From: Pseudomonas sp. URIL14HWK12:I12 | GTDB taxonomy: Bacteria > Pseudomonadota > Gammaproteobacteria > Pseudomonadales > Pseudomonadaceae | Direction of reading: 5' to 3' | DNA: 64,000 bases | Assembly: GCF_003097135.1 (NCBI RefSeq) | Contig: NZ_QEQL01000002.1 | Coordinates: forward strand, 186,001-250,000 | Shown here: positions 20,181-35,118 of the stretch, piece by piece | Layout: the number at the start of each line of letters is the position of its first letter | How positions within the stretch are numbered: the first letter of the stretch is position 1 | The notes under the pieces: model-generated | Database searches by the model: none | Told to the model about the DNA's origin: nothing | Seen by the model: only the letters and a program-made list of their open reading frames with translations | Translations under genes and position numbers: made by a program

Positions 20181-21062
20181 GTGACTGCTTCAGCGCCTGC
20201 GGATTCAACTTTCGGCACACTTTATATAGTTGCTACGCCCATCGGTAATCTCGATGACATCACTGCGCGGGCGCTGCGAGTGCTCAAGGACGTTGCCTTG
20301 ATCGCCGCGGAGGACACGCGCCACAGCCTGCGCTTGCTGCAGCATTTCGGAATTCAGACGCCTTTGGCGGCCTGCCATGATCACAACGAGCGTGACGAGG
20401 GTGGGCGGTTTCTCGCGCGGCTGGCGGCAGGGGATGATGTGGCCCTGGTTTCCGATGCGGGCACCCCACTGATTTCAGACCCTGGCTATCACCTGGTACG
20501 CCAGGCCCGCCAGGCGGGTATCAAGGTGGTGCCCGTGCCAGGGGCCTGCGCCGTGATCGCGGCGCTATCAGCGGCCGGGCTGCCTTCTGACAGGTTCATC
20601 TTCGAAGGGTTTCTGCCTGCCAAGGCGGTCGGGCGCCGCGCACGCCTTGACGCATTGGCCCGGGAGCCACGCACACTGATTTTCTATGAAGCACCTCATC
20701 GTATCCTGGAGTCGCTGGCGGACATGGCCCAGGCCTTCGGCGCGGATCGCCCCGCGGTGCTGGCGCGAGAATTGACCAAGGCGTTCGAAACGCTCAAAGG
20801 CCTCCCGCTGGCGGAGCTCCATGCTTTCGTGGAAGCCGACAGCAATCAGCAGCGCGGGGAGTGCGTGGTGCTTGTTCAGGGTTACACCGCACCGGAGGGC
20901 GAAGAGGCCGTCAGCGCCGAGGCCCTGCGCGTGCTCGACCTGCTGCTTGAAGAAATGCCACTCAAGCGGGCGGCTGCCCTGGCGGCGGGCATTACAGGGG
21001 TGCGCAAGAACGCCTTGTATCAGGCCGGTGTGGAGCGCAAGGGCTCAGCCCCAGGCGTTTGA
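20181..21062 (+). CDS. rsmI: 16S rRNA (cytidine-1402-2'-O) methyltransferase
   Basis: SAM-dependent tetrapyrrole-methylase-fold enzyme that 2'-O-methylates C1402 in the 16S decoding centre, next to the base methylated by RsmH, also in this window. Motifs are [49 protein letters not shown] and [16 protein letters not shown]. The start is GTG at 20181 with AAGG at 20170-20173; the frame stays open far upstream antisense to lpoA but without conserved sequence. 293 residues fits the family. The rnpB promoter begins right at its stop codon. Confidence 0.95.
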   Translation: MTASAPADSTFGTLYIVATPIGNLDDITARALRVLKDVALIAAEDTRHSLRLLQHFGIQTPLAACHDHNERDEGGRFLARLAAGDDVALVSDAGTPLISDPGYHLVRQARQAGIKVVPVPGACAVIAALSAAGLPSDRFIFEGFLPAKAVGRRARLDALAREPRTLIFYEAPHRILESLADMAQAFGADRPAVLARELTKAFETLKGLPLAELHAFVEADSNQQRGECVVLVQGYTAPEGEEAVSAEALRVLDLLLEEMPLKRAAALAAGITGVRKNALYQAGVERKGSAPGV

Positions 21063-21064
21063 GG

Positions 21065-21093
21065 TTGAACCGCCGCCTGCATTGCCGTAACCT
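21065..21093 (+). promoter_or_regulatory. Probable rnpB promoter
   Basis: TTGAAC (21065-21070), 17 bases, TAACCT (21088-21093). The predicted start near 21100 agrees with the first paired bases of the RNase P RNA. It begins three bases after the rsmI stop. Confidence 0.6.
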
Positions 21094-21101
21094 TGCGCCC
21101 T

Positions 21102-21465
21102 GAAGAGTCGATCGGACAGTCGCTGCCGCCTTTTGTTCCGCAATAAGGCGGGGGAGGAAAGTCCGGGCTCCGCAGGGCAGAGTGCCAGGTAACGCCTGGG
21201 GGGCGCGAGCCTACGGAAAGTGCCACAGAAAATAACCGCCTAAGCGCTTCGGCGCCGGTAAGGGTGAAAAGGTGCGGTAAGAGCGCACCGCGCGGCTGGT
21301 AACAGTCCGTGGTCAAGGTAAACCCCACTCGGAGCAAGACCAAATAGGGTTCCATTAGGCGTGGCCCGCGCCGGAACCGGGTAGGTTGCTAAAGGTGTCC
21401 AGTGATGGCCACCGTAGAGGAATGACTGTCCTCGACAGAACCCGGCTTACAGATCGGCTCTTCAC
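21102..21465 (+). ncRNA. rnpB: RNase P RNA component, bacterial class A
   Basis: Catalytic RNA of RNase P that removes 5' leaders from tRNA precursors. The 5' GAAGAGTCGATC pairs with the 3' AGATCGGCTCTTC to form helix P1. Conserved elements are visible: GAGGAAAGTCCGGGCTCC near 21153-21170 (P4 5' strand and CR-I), GGTAAGGGTGAAAAGGTGCGGTAAGAGCGCACCG in parts around 21255-21290, the GGTAAACCCC P15 loop region that binds the tRNA CCA end around 21317-21327, and ACAGAACCCGGCTTAC (P4 3' strand) near the end. Ends are set by the P1 helix, so plus or minus a few bases. rnpB between rsmI and mraZ is the common gamma-proteobacterial location in Pseudomonas. Confidence 0.95.
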
Positions 21466-21669
21466 CCTCTTCCCTTCTGCTCATTCGGTAGCAGAAACAT
21501 TCGTTTTAATTCCGAAACATTCTTGAACCTCACGTATTACTTTAAGTTTCCCCCGGAATTCATTGACTTGCGAAGCTTGGCCGAGTCAATGGGTCTCCAT
21601 TTCCTGCCGTTTATCCGTTATTTGCGCGCTAAATGACCGATCTATAAGGGTTTTCCGCCTGTGCGCGCC

Positions 21670-21699
21670 TTGACGATGCAGGGAGTGGGTTCCTATAGT
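21670..21699 (+). promoter_or_regulatory. Promoter of the mra/dcw cluster
   Basis: TTGACG (21670-21675), 18 bases, TATAGT (21694-21699): five of six consensus bases at -35 and five of six at -10. The predicted start, near 21707, falls at the first base of the MraZ box and 66 bases before mraZ. This is the likely Pmra promoter driving mraZ to the division genes. Confidence 0.75.
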
Positions 21700-21707
21700 G
21701 TGCGCCA

Positions 21708-21733
21708 GTGGTGGAAAGTGGCACGAAGTGGGG
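21708..21733 (+). promoter_or_regulatory. MraZ operator (three direct GTGG repeats)
   Basis: GTGGTG-GAAA-GTGGCA-CGAA-GTGGGG: GTGG recurs at 21708, 21718 and 21728, exactly 10 bases apart, followed by two more TGGG elements at 21738 and 21747. MraZ is known to bind such direct repeats upstream of its own gene and repress the cluster. The repeats begin at the predicted transcription start. Confidence 0.75.
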
Positions 21734-21772
21734 AAAATGGGCGCGATGGGAACTCGAACGGGGTAATCAATA

Positions 21773-22228
21773 GTGTTTCGCGGAGCGAATGCGATCAGTC
21801 TCGATGCCAAGGGGCGGCTAGCCATGCCGAGCCGGTATCGTGACGAGCTCAATTCGCGCAGCTCCGGCCAGTTGATCATCACTATCGACACTGTCGACCC
21901 CTGCCTGAACGTGTACCCGCTCGATGAGTGGGAAATCATTGAAACCAAGCTCCGGGCTTTGCCCTCCTTGCGTGATGACGTCAAGCGCCTGCAGCGTCTG
22001 CTGATTGGCAATGCGGTAGACCTGGAGCTCGATGGTAGTGGCCGTTTCCTGGTGCCCCCGCGTTTACGTGAGTACGCCAAGCTCGACAAGCGGGCGATGC
22101 TCGTGGGGCAACTGAACAAGTTTCAACTGTGGGACGAGGACGCCTGGAACGCAGTTTCCGCAGCCGACCTCGAGGCGATTCAACAACCGGGTGGCATACC
22201 CGAAGACTTGCGTGATCTGATCCTGTGA
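21773..22228 (+). CDS. mraZ: Transcriptional regulator MraZ
   Basis: 151-residue AbrB-like DNA-binding protein with two swapped-hairpin SpoVT-AbrB-type motifs: [20 protein letters not shown] (residues 5-24) and [21 protein letters not shown] (about 82-102). It forms ring-shaped oligomers and represses the cluster it heads by binding the GTGG repeats upstream. The start is GTG at 21773, as there is no in-frame ATG nearby. The last codon overlaps the GTG start of rsmH by 4 bases. Confidence 0.95.
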   Translation: MFRGANAISLDAKGRLAMPSRYRDELNSRSSGQLIITIDTVDPCLNVYPLDEWEIIETKLRALPSLRDDVKRLQRLLIGNAVDLELDGSGRFLVPPRLREYAKLDKRAMLVGQLNKFQLWDEDAWNAVSAADLEAIQQPGGIPEDLRDLIL

Positions 22229-23168
22229 ACACCGATAGCTGCTTTACCCACGTCACAGTTCTGCTGGGCGAGGCCGTCGATGCCTTGGCCGTGAGTGCGG
22301 GTGGCTGTTATATGGATGGGACCTTCGGCCGGGGCGGGCATAGCCGAGCGATACTTGGCCAGCTTGGGCCCCAGGGCCGGCTCATCGGGTTCGACAAAGA
22401 CCCTCTGGCGATTGCAACCGGGCAAGCGCTGGCGGCCGAAGACGGCCGCTTCGTCATTGTGCAGCGCAGTTTCGCCGAGCTGGGGCAAGTCGCTGCAGAA
22501 CTGGAGCTGGCGGGCAAGGTCAACGGCGTGCTACTTGACCTCGGCGTTTCGTCGCCACAACTCGACGACCCGCTGCGCGGTTTCAGCTTTCTGAACGATG
22601 GCCCCCTGGATATGCGCATGAACCCGTCTCAGGGCGTTAGTGCTGCGCAGTTCATAGCCACCGCTGGCGAAGACGAGATCGCGCGTGTATTCAAGGAATA
22701 TGGCGAGGAGCGCTTCGCCAAGCGCATGGCTCGAGCCGTTGTGCAGCGGCGGGAGGTCGAGCCCTTCGAACGCACTGCCGATCTCGCGCAGGTGCTCAAG
22801 GACGCCAATCCGGCCTGGGAAAAGAACAAGCACCCTGCAACCCGTGCATTCCAGGGTTTGCGCATTCATGTGAACAACGAGCTGGGTGACCTCGAAACAG
22901 GGCTTCAGGCGGCGTTGGATGCCCTCGAGGTAGGTGGCCGGCTGGTAGTCATCAGCTTCCATTCGCTGGAAGACCGCATCGTCAAGCTGTTCATGCGCCG
23001 CCAGGAAAAGGGCGAAGCCGACAACCTGCCACGCAACCTACCGGTTCGCATCCAGCCATTTGAGCCAGTGCTGCGCACCTTGGGCAAGGCGCAGTTCGCT
23101 TCCGAAGCAGAGCTTGCGGCCAACCCCCGTGCGCGCAGTGCGGTCATGCGTGTTGCGGAGAAGCTCCG

Positions 23169-23172
<4 letters not shown>
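22225..23172 (+). CDS. rsmH: 16S rRNA (cytosine-1402-N4) methyltransferase
   Basis: N4-methylates C1402 of 16S rRNA, the same nucleotide that RsmI modifies on the ribose. The 315-residue protein has the SAM-binding region [16 protein letters not shown], the catalytic part [22 protein letters not shown] and the C-terminal signature [18 protein letters not shown]. Start is GTG at 22225 overlapping the mraZ stop, and the stop overlaps ftsL, so translation is likely coupled along the cluster. Formerly mraW. Confidence 0.97.
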
Positions 23173-25200
<2,028 letters not shown>

Positions 25201-25201
<1 letters not shown>

Positions 25202-26664
25202 TGAGCCAGCAACTGACCCACCTGTTCACCCAGGCCAGCCAGAATCCATCGATCCGTGAACTGACGCTCGACAGCCGGCAGGTGCGTCCTGGCGACCTGT
25301 TCCTGGCGGTCCCCGGCGGCCGTGCCGACGGCCGTGACCATATAGAGGAAGCGCTCGCTCATGGTGCGGCTGCCGTCGCTTATGAGAGCGAGGGGGCTAC
25401 GGTGCTGCCGTTGACCAATGTGCCGCTGATCCCCGTGAAGGGGTTGGTGGCGCAGCTGTCGGCTATCGCAGGCAGCTTCTACAACGAGCCGGGCCGCCAT
25501 CTCGACTTGATTGGCGTGACCGGCACCAACGGCAAGACCACAACCACGCAACTGATCGCGCAGGGCCTGGATGCATTGGGCAACCGGTGCGGTACCCTCG
25601 GCACCCTCGGCTGCGGCTTCGTCGGGGCGATCCAGGCCGGCAAGCTGACGACCCCCGACGCGGTCTCGGTGCAGGCTTACCTGGCTGACCTGCGCAAGGC
25701 GGGTGCCCGTGCGGTGGCCATGGAAGTCTCGTCCCATGCGCTGGACCAGCACCGAGTGGCGGCGCTTCCGTTCGACGTGGCGGTGTTCACCAACCTGACA
25801 CGTGACCACCTCGACTACCACGGCACTCTGCAAGCCTATGGCGAGGCCAAGGCAAAACTGTTCACACGCCCCGAGCTGGGCCACCGGGTGATCAACCTCG
25901 ACGATCCGTTCGGGCGTGTGCTCGCCGGGCGTGAGCACGAGTCGAAACTGATCACCTACAGCCTGGAAGACGAGCGCGCCACGCTGTTCTGCCGTGATGC
26001 CGACTTTGGGGATCACGGCGTGAAGGCGTTGCTTGCGACACCTTATGGCCGCCATACCCTGCGCAGCCCATTACTGGGCCGCTTCAACCTGAGCAACGTG
26101 CTGGCTGCGGTCGGCGTGCTCGTTGCCTTGGGGCATCCGATGGATGAAATCCTTCACATCGTGGCCCGCTTCAAAGGCCCTGAGGGGCGGGTGCAGCAGC
26201 TGGGCGGCAACGGCGTGCCGCGTGTCGTTGTGGACTACTCCCACACACCCGATGCGCTGGAAAAGATTCTCCAGGCGCTGCGCCCGCACGTGCAGGGCCA
26301 ACTGGTCTGCGTATTTGGTTGCGGTGGCGATCGTGACCGCGGCAAGCGCCCGGAAATGGCTGCCATCGCTGAGCGCTTGGCCGACCGGGTGGTGGTGACC
26401 GATGACAACCCCCGCACTGAAGCACCTCAGGTCATCTTCGACGACATTCGGGCCGGCTTCGCCAACGCCAGCGCGGTGGCATTCATTTCGGGCCGAGGTG
26501 AAGCGATCGACCAGGCGATCGGCCAGGCTGCGGCAGGTGATCTGCTGGTGATCGCTGGCAAGGGCCATGAGAACTATCAGGAGATCGACAACGTGCGCCA
26601 CCCTTTCTCCGATGTGCAACGGGCTCAGCAGGCGCTGGCAAAATGGGAGGCCGATCATGCTTGA
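25201..26664 (+). CDS. murE: UDP-MurNAc-L-Ala-D-Glu:meso-diaminopimelate ligase
   Basis: Cytoplasmic ATP-dependent ligase adding meso-diaminopimelate to the peptidoglycan stem peptide. The 487-residue protein has the three Mur-ligase domains: N-terminal UDP-binding domain (LTLDSRQVRPGDLFLAV), central ATPase with TGTNGKTTTTQL (about residues 105-116), and C-terminal domain with DNPR in VVTDDNPRTEAPQ, the motif that marks specificity for meso-DAP rather than lysine. It starts on the last base of the ftsI stop and overlaps murF by 8 bases. Confidence 0.97.
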
Positions 26665-28024
26665 GGCCCTGACACTCAGCGCTATCGCCGGCCCCCTGCA
26701 AGGCCGCCTGGTAGGTGCCGACATGCCTTTCACCGGTGTGAGTATCGATAGCCGCGCCATTGGTGCCGGCCAGCTCTTCGTTGCCTTGGCCGGCCCACGT
26801 TTCGATGGTCATGATTACCTGGCCGAGGTTGCCGCCAAGGGCGCGGCCGCCGCATTGGTGCAGAAGGAAGTACCGGGTGCGCCACTGCCTCAACTGGTGG
26901 TGGCCGACACGCGTCTGGCCCTGGGTGAGCTCGGCGCGCTCAACCGTCGCGCGTTCACCGGGCCGGTGGCCGCTATCACCGGCTCCAGCGGTAAAACTAC
27001 CGTCAAGGAAATGCTCGCCGCGATCCTGCGTGAACAGGGGCCAACATTGGCCACGCGCGGCAACCTCAACAACGACCTTGGCGCGCCTTTGACCTTGCTC
27101 GAGCTCTCACCCGAGCATCACGCAGCGGTCATCGAGCTGGGTGCCTCCCGTATCGGCGAGATCCGCTATACCGTTGGCCTGACCCAACCCCAGGTAGCAC
27201 TGATCAACAACGCAGGTACCGCCCATGTGGGCGAGTTCGGCGGCCCGGACAAAATCGTCGAGGCCAAGGGTGAGATTCTCGAGGGCCTGGGGCAGGGCGG
27301 TACTGCAGTATTGAACCTGGACGACAAGGCGTTCGAGACCTGGCGCACGCGTGCCGGTAACCACCGTGTACTGACCTTTTCCTTGAATAAGCCTGAAGCT
27401 GACTTCCGCAGCCTCGACCTCCATAACGACGAGCGCGGTTGCCCGGCCTTTACCCTTGCATGTGCTGCGGGCCAGGTCGAGGTGCAGCTGAACCTGCTTG
27501 GCCGTCACAATGTGCTCAATGCAACAGCTGCGGCAGCCGCCGCCAGTGCCATGGGCGTCGCTCTGGACGTAATCGGCCGTGGGCTCAACAACGTGCAGCC
27601 AGTGAAAGGGCGCACCGTCGTCAAGATGACCGCCGAAGGGGCGCTGGTGATCGATGACAGCTACAACGCCAACCCCTCCTCGGTGTGCGCGGCTGTTGAT
27701 ATACTCGCCGGCTTTTCCGGCCGCACGGTCCTCGTGCTCGGAGATATCGGCGAATTGGGTGACTGGGCGGCCGAAGGCCATCGCCAAGTCGGCGCCTATG
27801 CCCAAGGGAAGGTCGATGCGTTGTACGCCGTTGGCCCATTGATGGCCAACGCAGTCGCTGCGTTCGGCCCGAAAGCCCGCCATTTCGATAATCAGGCTGC
27901 ACTGATCGAGGCCGTTCGGGCCGAGCTTGGCAGCCAAACCACTCTATTGATCAAAGGCTCGCGCAGCGCTGCGATGGAAAACGTCGTGGCGAGCTTGTGC
28001 GGTGCCGGCGGGGAGAAACACTGA
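26657..28024 (+). CDS. murF: UDP-MurNAc-tripeptide:D-Ala-D-Ala ligase
   Basis: Adds the D-Ala-D-Ala dipeptide made by DdlB to UDP-MurNAc-tripeptide, finishing the cytoplasmic pentapeptide precursor. The 455-residue protein begins [22 protein letters not shown]-binding loop is [14 protein letters not shown], and the metal/substrate parts [12 protein letters not shown] and [11 protein letters not shown] are present. The ATG at 26657 overlaps the murE end; a longer in-frame extension upstream runs inside murE and is not family-like. Confidence 0.97.
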   Translation: MLEALTLSAIAGPLQGRLVGADMPFTGVSIDSRAIGAGQLFVALAGPRFDGHDYLAEVAAKGAAAALVQKEVPGAPLPQLVVADTRLALGELGALNRRAFTGPVAAITGSSGKTTVKEMLAAILREQGPTLATRGNLNNDLGAPLTLLELSPEHHAAVIELGASRIGEIRYTVGLTQPQVALINNAGTAHVGEFGGPDKIVEAKGEILEGLGQGGTAVLNLDDKAFETWRTRAGNHRVLTFSLNKPEADFRSLDLHNDERGCPAFTLACAAGQVEVQLNLLGRHNVLNATAAAAAASAMGVALDVIGRGLNNVQPVKGRTVVKMTAEGALVIDDSYNANPSSVCAAVDILAGFSGRTVLVLGDIGELGDWAAEGHRQVGAYAQGKVDALYAVGPLMANAVAAFGPKARHFDNQAALIEAVRAELGSQTTLLIKGSRSAAMENVVASLCGAGGEKH

Positions 28025-29106
28025 TGCTGTTGCTGTTGGCCGAATTCCTTCAACAGTTCTACAAGGGCTTCGCGGTCTTCCAGTACCTGACCCTGCGCGG
28101 GATTCTGGGTGTGCTGACTGCGCTGATCCTCGCGCTGTGGCTGGGGCCGTGGATGATTCGTACCCTGCAGATCCGCCAGATCGGCCAGGCGGTGCGCAAT
28201 GACGGGCCGCAATCGCACCTTTCCAAATCCGGCACCCCCACCATGGGCGGCGCCCTGATTCTCTCAGCCATTGGCATCAGCACGCTGCTGTGGGCGGACC
28301 TGTCCAACCGCTTCGTCTGGGTCGTGTTGGTGGTGACGTTCCTGTTCGGTGCCATCGGCTGGGTCGACGACTATCGCAAGGTGATCGAGAAGAACTCCCG
28401 GGGCTTGCCGAGCCGCTGGAAATACTTCTGGCAATCGGTCTTCGGCCTTGGCGCAGCCATCTTCCTGTTCAAGACCTCAAACAATCCGATCGATACGACG
28501 CTGATCATCCCCATGCTCAAGGACGCCAGTATCCCGCTGGGCGCCGGTTTCATGGTGCTTGCCTACCTGGTGATCGTCGGCTCCAGCAACGCGGTGAACC
28601 TCACCGACGGCCTCGACGGCCTGGCCATCATGCCCACGGTGATGGTGGGCGGGGCGCTGGGCATCTTCTGCTACCTCTCCGGTAACGTGAAGTTCGCCGA
28701 ATACCTGCTGATTCCCTATGTGCCCGGTGCCGGCGAGCTGATTGTGTTCTGTGGTGCGCTGATCGGTGCGGGCCTCGGGTTTCTCTGGTTCAACACCTAC
28801 CCCGCGCAGGTGTTCATGGGCGATGTCGGTGCACTGGCGCTGGGCGCTGCACTGGGCACCATCGCGGTGATCGTGCGCCAGGAGATCGTGCTTTTCATCA
28901 TGGGTGGCGTGTTCGTGATGGAAACCCTGTCGGTGGTGATCCAGGTCGCGTCGTTCAAGTTGACCGGCCGCCGCGTGTTCCGCATGGCGCCGATCCACCA
29001 CCATTTCGAACTCAAAGGCTGGCCTGAGCCACGCGTGATCGTCCGCTTCTGGATCATCACCGTGGTGCTGGTGCTGATTGGCCTTGCCACGTTGAAGCTG
29101 AGGTAG
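28024..29106 (+). CDS. mraY: Phospho-MurNAc-pentapeptide translocase
   Basis: Integral-membrane enzyme that transfers phospho-MurNAc-pentapeptide to undecaprenyl phosphate, forming lipid I. The 360-residue protein has about ten membrane segments. Catalytic aspartates are in [17 protein letters not shown] and in [16 protein letters not shown], and the HHH-type loop is [15 protein letters not shown]. Starts on the last base of the murF stop; murD follows after 5 bases. Confidence 0.98.
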   Translation: MLLLLAEFLQQFYKGFAVFQYLTLRGILGVLTALILALWLGPWMIRTLQIRQIGQAVRNDGPQSHLSKSGTPTMGGALILSAIGISTLLWADLSNRFVWVVLVVTFLFGAIGWVDDYRKVIEKNSRGLPSRWKYFWQSVFGLGAAIFLFKTSNNPIDTTLIIPMLKDASIPLGAGFMVLAYLVIVGSSNAVNLTDGLDGLAIMPTVMVGGALGIFCYLSGNVKFAEYLLIPYVPGAGELIVFCGALIGAGLGFLWFNTYPAQVFMGDVGALALGAALGTIAVIVRQEIVLFIMGGVFVMETLSVVIQVASFKLTGRRVFRMAPIHHHFELKGWPEPRVIVRFWIITVVLVLIGLATLKLR

Positions 29107-29111
29107 GCACC

Positions 29112-30458
29112 GTGTCCCTGATCGCTTCTGACCAGTTCCGCATCGTTGTCGGCCTCGGCAAGAGCGGCATGTCCCTGGTTCGCTTCCTGGCGAACCAGGG
29201 CGTGCGCTTCGCCGTGGCCGACACTCGCGCGAACCCGCCGGAGCTCGAGACCCTGCGCCGCGACTACCCTCAGGTCGAAGTGCGCTGCGGCGCACTGGAT
29301 GTGGATTTCCTCTGTCGCGCCAGCGAGCTGTACGTCAGCCCTGGCCTGGCTTTGGCTACCCCTGCCTTGCAGGAAGCGGCCGCACGAGGGGTGTTGATGT
29401 CCGGTGACATCGACCTGTTCACTCGCCACGCCAACGCGCCTGTCATCGCCATCACCGGCTCCAATGCCAAGAGCACCGTGACCACCCTGGTGGGTGACAT
29501 GGCGGTGGCGGCAGGCAAGCGCGTAGCGGTGGGCGGTAACCTGGGCACCCCAGCGCTGGACCTATTGGCAGATGACATCGAACTGTACGTGCTGGAGCTG
29601 TCGAGTTTTCAGCTCGAAACCACGCACCAGCTCAATGCTGAAGTGGCCACGGTGTTGAACGTCAGTGAGGACCACATGGACCGCTACAGCGGCATGCCGG
29701 CCTATCACCTGGCCAAGCACCGCATCTTCCGGGGCGCACGCCAGGTGGTGGTCAATCGCCAGGACGCCTTGACCCGGCCGCTGCTGGTCGAGGGCGTACG
29801 CAGCTTCAGCTTTGGCCTGAACGCGCCAGACTTCAACGCCTTCGGCCTGCGAGAAGAGAATGGCGAGAAATACCTGGCCCATGCGTTCGAGCGGCTGATG
29901 CCGGTCAGCGAGCTGAAAATGCGCGGCGCGCATAATCATGCCAATGCCCTGGCGGCGCTTGCCCTTGGCCACGCTGCCGGGCTGCCGATGCCTGCCATGT
30001 TGGCCGCGCTGCGGGCCTTCACTGGCTTGCCGCATCGCTGCCAATGGCTGCGCGAGCGTGCAGGCGTTGCCTGGTACGACGACTCCAAGGCAACCAATGT
30101 CGGTGCGGCGCTGGCAGCCATCGAAGGGCTGGGTGCAGATATTCCCGGCAAAGTGGTGCTGGTAGCAGGCGGTGATGGCAAAGGCGCCGATTTCGCCGCA
30201 CTCAAACCTGCCGTTGCGGCCCATTGCCGCGCGGTGGTGCTGCTGGGCCGTGACGGCCCGCGTTTGGGGCAGGTGCTCGACGGTGCCTGCAGGCAGGTAG
30301 CGGTGCAGTCGCTGGACGAAGCCGTGCTTCGCGGCGCCGAGCTTGCGGAGCCGGGCGACGCAGTGCTGTTGTCGCCGGCCTGCGCCAGCCTGGACATGTT
30401 CAAGAATTACGAAGAACGCGGTCGGTTGTTCGCCGAAGCGGTGAGGGCCCTGCCATGA
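29112..30458 (+). CDS. murD: UDP-MurNAc-L-alanine:D-glutamate ligase
   Basis: Second amino-acid-adding Mur ligase. The 448-residue protein starts from GTG at 29112; N-terminal Rossmann-like domain begins FRIVVGLGKSGMSLVRFLA. The ATP loop reads ITGSNAKSTVTTL, with alanine where many orthologs have glycine; the lysine and serine-threonine are kept, so it should be active. C-terminal domain contains DDSKATNVGAALAAIEGL and VLLSPACASLDMFKNYEERG. Overlaps ftsW by 4 bases. Confidence 0.97.
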   Translation: MSLIASDQFRIVVGLGKSGMSLVRFLANQGVRFAVADTRANPPELETLRRDYPQVEVRCGALDVDFLCRASELYVSPGLALATPALQEAAARGVLMSGDIDLFTRHANAPVIAITGSNAKSTVTTLVGDMAVAAGKRVAVGGNLGTPALDLLADDIELYVLELSSFQLETTHQLNAEVATVLNVSEDHMDRYSGMPAYHLAKHRIFRGARQVVVNRQDALTRPLLVEGVRSFSFGLNAPDFNAFGLREENGEKYLAHAFERLMPVSELKMRGAHNHANALAALALGHAAGLPMPAMLAALRAFTGLPHRCQWLRERAGVAWYDDSKATNVGAALAAIEGLGADIPGKVVLVAGGDGKGADFAALKPAVAAHCRAVVLLGRDGPRLGQVLDGACRQVAVQSLDEAVLRGAELAEPGDAVLLSPACASLDMFKNYEERGRLFAEAVRALP

Positions 30459-31669
30459 TCTTCAACATCATCAAACCGTACCCGTCGCCACTGATCAGCA
30501 ACCGCGGCATCGACTTGGACTTCCCGATGCTGGCCGGTTGCCTGGCGCTGCTGGGCCTGGGCCTGGTGATGATCACTTCCGCGTCATCCGAAGTGGCTGC
30601 CGCGCAAATGGGCAACCCGCTGTACTACATGATCCGGCACATCATCTACCTGGTGATCGGCCTGGGCGCGGCAGGGGTGATGATGATGATCCCCGTGGCC
30701 ACCTGGCAGCGGCTTGGCCCATTGCTGCTGCTCGCAGCCTTCGGCCTGTTGATGGTGGTGCTGGTGCCGGGCCTGGGCCGTGAAGTCAACGGGTCGATGC
30801 GCTGGATCGGTTTCGGTGCCTTCAACGTTCAGCCCTCAGAGATTGCCAAGGTGTTCGTGGTGCTGTTCCTGGCCGGTTACCTGGTGCGCCGCCAACAGGA
30901 AGTTCGCGAGAGCTGGATGGGCTTTCTCAAGCCGCTGATCGTGCTGTTGCCTATGGCGTTCCTGCTGCTGATGGAGCCAGACTTCGGTGCCACGGTCGTG
31001 ATGATGGGCGCCGCCGGTGCGATGCTGTTTCTTGGCGGCGTGGGTATGTTGCGGTTCGGCATGCTGGTGATCGGTGGGGTGCTGGCGGTCGTGGCGCTGG
31101 TCTATGCCCAGCCCTATCGGATGGCGCGCCTGACCTCCTTTACCGACCCTTGGGCTGACCAGTTCGGCTCTGGCTACCAGCTGACCCAGGCGCTGATCGC
31201 CTTCGGCCGCGGCGAGTGGCTGGGCGTGGGGCTGGGCAACAGCGTACAGAAGCAGTTTTACCTCCCTGAGGCGCACACCGACTTCGTATTCTCTGTTTTG
31301 GCCGAGGAACTGGGCCTGGTGGGTTCGCTGTGCACCGTGGCGCTTTTCGTGTTCGTATGCGTGCGCGGCATGTACATCGGTTTGTGGGCCGAAAAGGCCA
31401 AGCAATATTTCGCGGCCTACAGCGCTTACGGCCTGTCGATGCTGTGGATCGGCCAATTCCTGATCAACGTCGGCGTGAACGTGGGCCGCCTGCCAACCAA
31501 GGGCCTGACCCTGCCATTTCTGAGTTACGGCGGCAGCTCGCTGGTGATCTGCTGCGCGTGCCTGGGCTTGCTGCTGCGCATCGAGTGGGAGAGCCGGACG
31601 TACCTGGGCAGCGAAGAGGTGGAGTTCGATGAGAGCGACTTCGCCGAGGAGCCTCATCATGGCCGGTAA
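30455..31669 (+). CDS. ftsW: Septal peptidoglycan glycosyltransferase FtsW
   Basis: SEDS-family polymerase that works with FtsI in septal wall synthesis. The 404-residue protein has about ten membrane segments, the SEDS signature region PSEIAKVFVVLFLAGYLVRR and the large periplasmic loop with the catalytic aspartate in the part TSFTDPWADQFGSGYQLTQ, and ends in NVGRLPTKGLTLPFLSYGGSS (read in two parts). Long cytoplasmic N-terminus before the first segment. Overlaps murD by 4 and murG by 11 bases. Confidence 0.97.
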   Translation: MIFNIIKPYPSPLISNRGIDLDFPMLAGCLALLGLGLVMITSASSEVAAAQMGNPLYYMIRHIIYLVIGLGAAGVMMMIPVATWQRLGPLLLLAAFGLLMVVLVPGLGREVNGSMRWIGFGAFNVQPSEIAKVFVVLFLAGYLVRRQQEVRESWMGFLKPLIVLLPMAFLLLMEPDFGATVVMMGAAGAMLFLGGVGMLRFGMLVIGGVLAVVALVYAQPYRMARLTSFTDPWADQFGSGYQLTQALIAFGRGEWLGVGLGNSVQKQFYLPEAHTDFVFSVLAEELGLVGSLCTVALFVFVCVRGMYIGLWAEKAKQYFAAYSAYGLSMLWIGQFLINVGVNVGRLPTKGLTLPFLSYGGSSLVICCACLGLLLRIEWESRTYLGSEEVEFDESDFAEEPHHGR

Positions 31670-32721
31670 TGTGCTGATCATGGCTGGAGGTACCGGCGGG
31701 CACGTCTTCCCTGCGCTGGCCTGTGCACGTGACTTCCAGGCGCGCGGCTATCGCGTGCACTGGCTCGGCACGCCGCGCGGTATCGAGAACGACCTGGTAC
31801 CCAAGGCAGGCTTCCAGCTGCACCTGATCAATGTCAGCGGGCTTCGCGGCAAAGGTGTGAGCTCCCTGCTCAAGGCACCGTTCGTGTTGCTCAAGGCACT
31901 GGGCCAGGCGCGGGCGGTAATCCGTAAGCTTTCGCCAGTTTGCGTCGTCGGGTTCGGCGGCTACGTCAGCGGCCCGGGCGGCCTGGCCGCGCGCCTGGCA
32001 GGCGTACCGTTGATCGTGCACGAGCAGAATGCCGTGGCCGGCACTGCCAATCGCCTGCTGGTGCCTTTGGCCGCACGCGTGTGCGAGGCCTTCCCGGAAA
32101 CCTTCAAAGCCCAGGCCAAGCGCCGCACCACCGGTAACCCGGTGCGCCCGGAGCTGTTTCTTGAAACCCCGCGCCAGCGGTTGGAAGGGCGCCGCCCGCG
32201 CTTGCTGGTGATGGGCGGCAGCCTGGGTTCCGAGCCCCTCAATAAGCTGGTGCCGCAAGCGCTGGCGCAGGTGCCGGAGGCGTATCGCCCGGAAGTGTTC
32301 CACCAGGCCGGCAAGCAGCATGGCCAGGCGACGGCCGACCGCTACCGCGAAGCCGGCGTCGAGGCCCAGGTGGAGCCTTTCATCGACGACATGGCCCAGG
32401 CCTACGCCTGGGCAGACCTGGTCATCTGCCGCGCAGGTGCGCTGACCATCAGCGAGCTGGCCGCCGCAGGGCTCCCCTCGATGCTGGTGCCGTTGCCCCA
32501 TGCCATCGATGACCACCAGACACGCAATGCCGATTACCTGGCCCGGGAAGGCGCTGCCTTCGTGCTGCCACAAGCGACAACCGGCGCCGCAGATCTTGCT
32601 GCGCGCCTGAAAGAGGTTTTGATGCAACCGGAAAAACTCAGCGCCATGGCGAGCACCGCACGCCGCCTGGCCAAGCCCGACGCCACCCGCACCGTAGTGG
32701 AAACCTGCCTGGAGGTGGCCC

Positions 32722-32729
<8 letters not shown>
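31659..32729 (+). CDS. murG: Lipid II synthase, GlcNAc transferase MurG
   Basis: Peripheral inner-membrane GT-B glycosyltransferase that adds GlcNAc to lipid I. The 356-residue protein has the N-terminal loop [14 protein letters not shown], a second glycine loop [11 protein letters not shown], and the UDP-GlcNAc binding region [22 protein letters not shown]. The start [11 protein letters not shown] at 31659 is inside the 3' end of ftsW; an extension to 31629 would be unlike the family. Overlaps murC by 8 bases. Confidence 0.97.
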
Positions 32730-35114
<2,385 letters not shown>

Positions 35115-35118
35115 AGAC

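Larger units (their letters stand above)
21466..21772. other. Intergenic region between rnpB and mraZ
   Basis: About 300 bases without a credible gene. It holds a short hairpin TTCTGCT...AGCAGAA (21475-21496) that may end rnpB, a direct repeat GAAACATTC (21494-21502 and again about 20 bases later), an 8-base inverted repeat CATTGACT / AGTCAATG (21561-21568 and 21584-21591), then the mra promoter and MraZ box listed separately. Confidence 0.6.
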
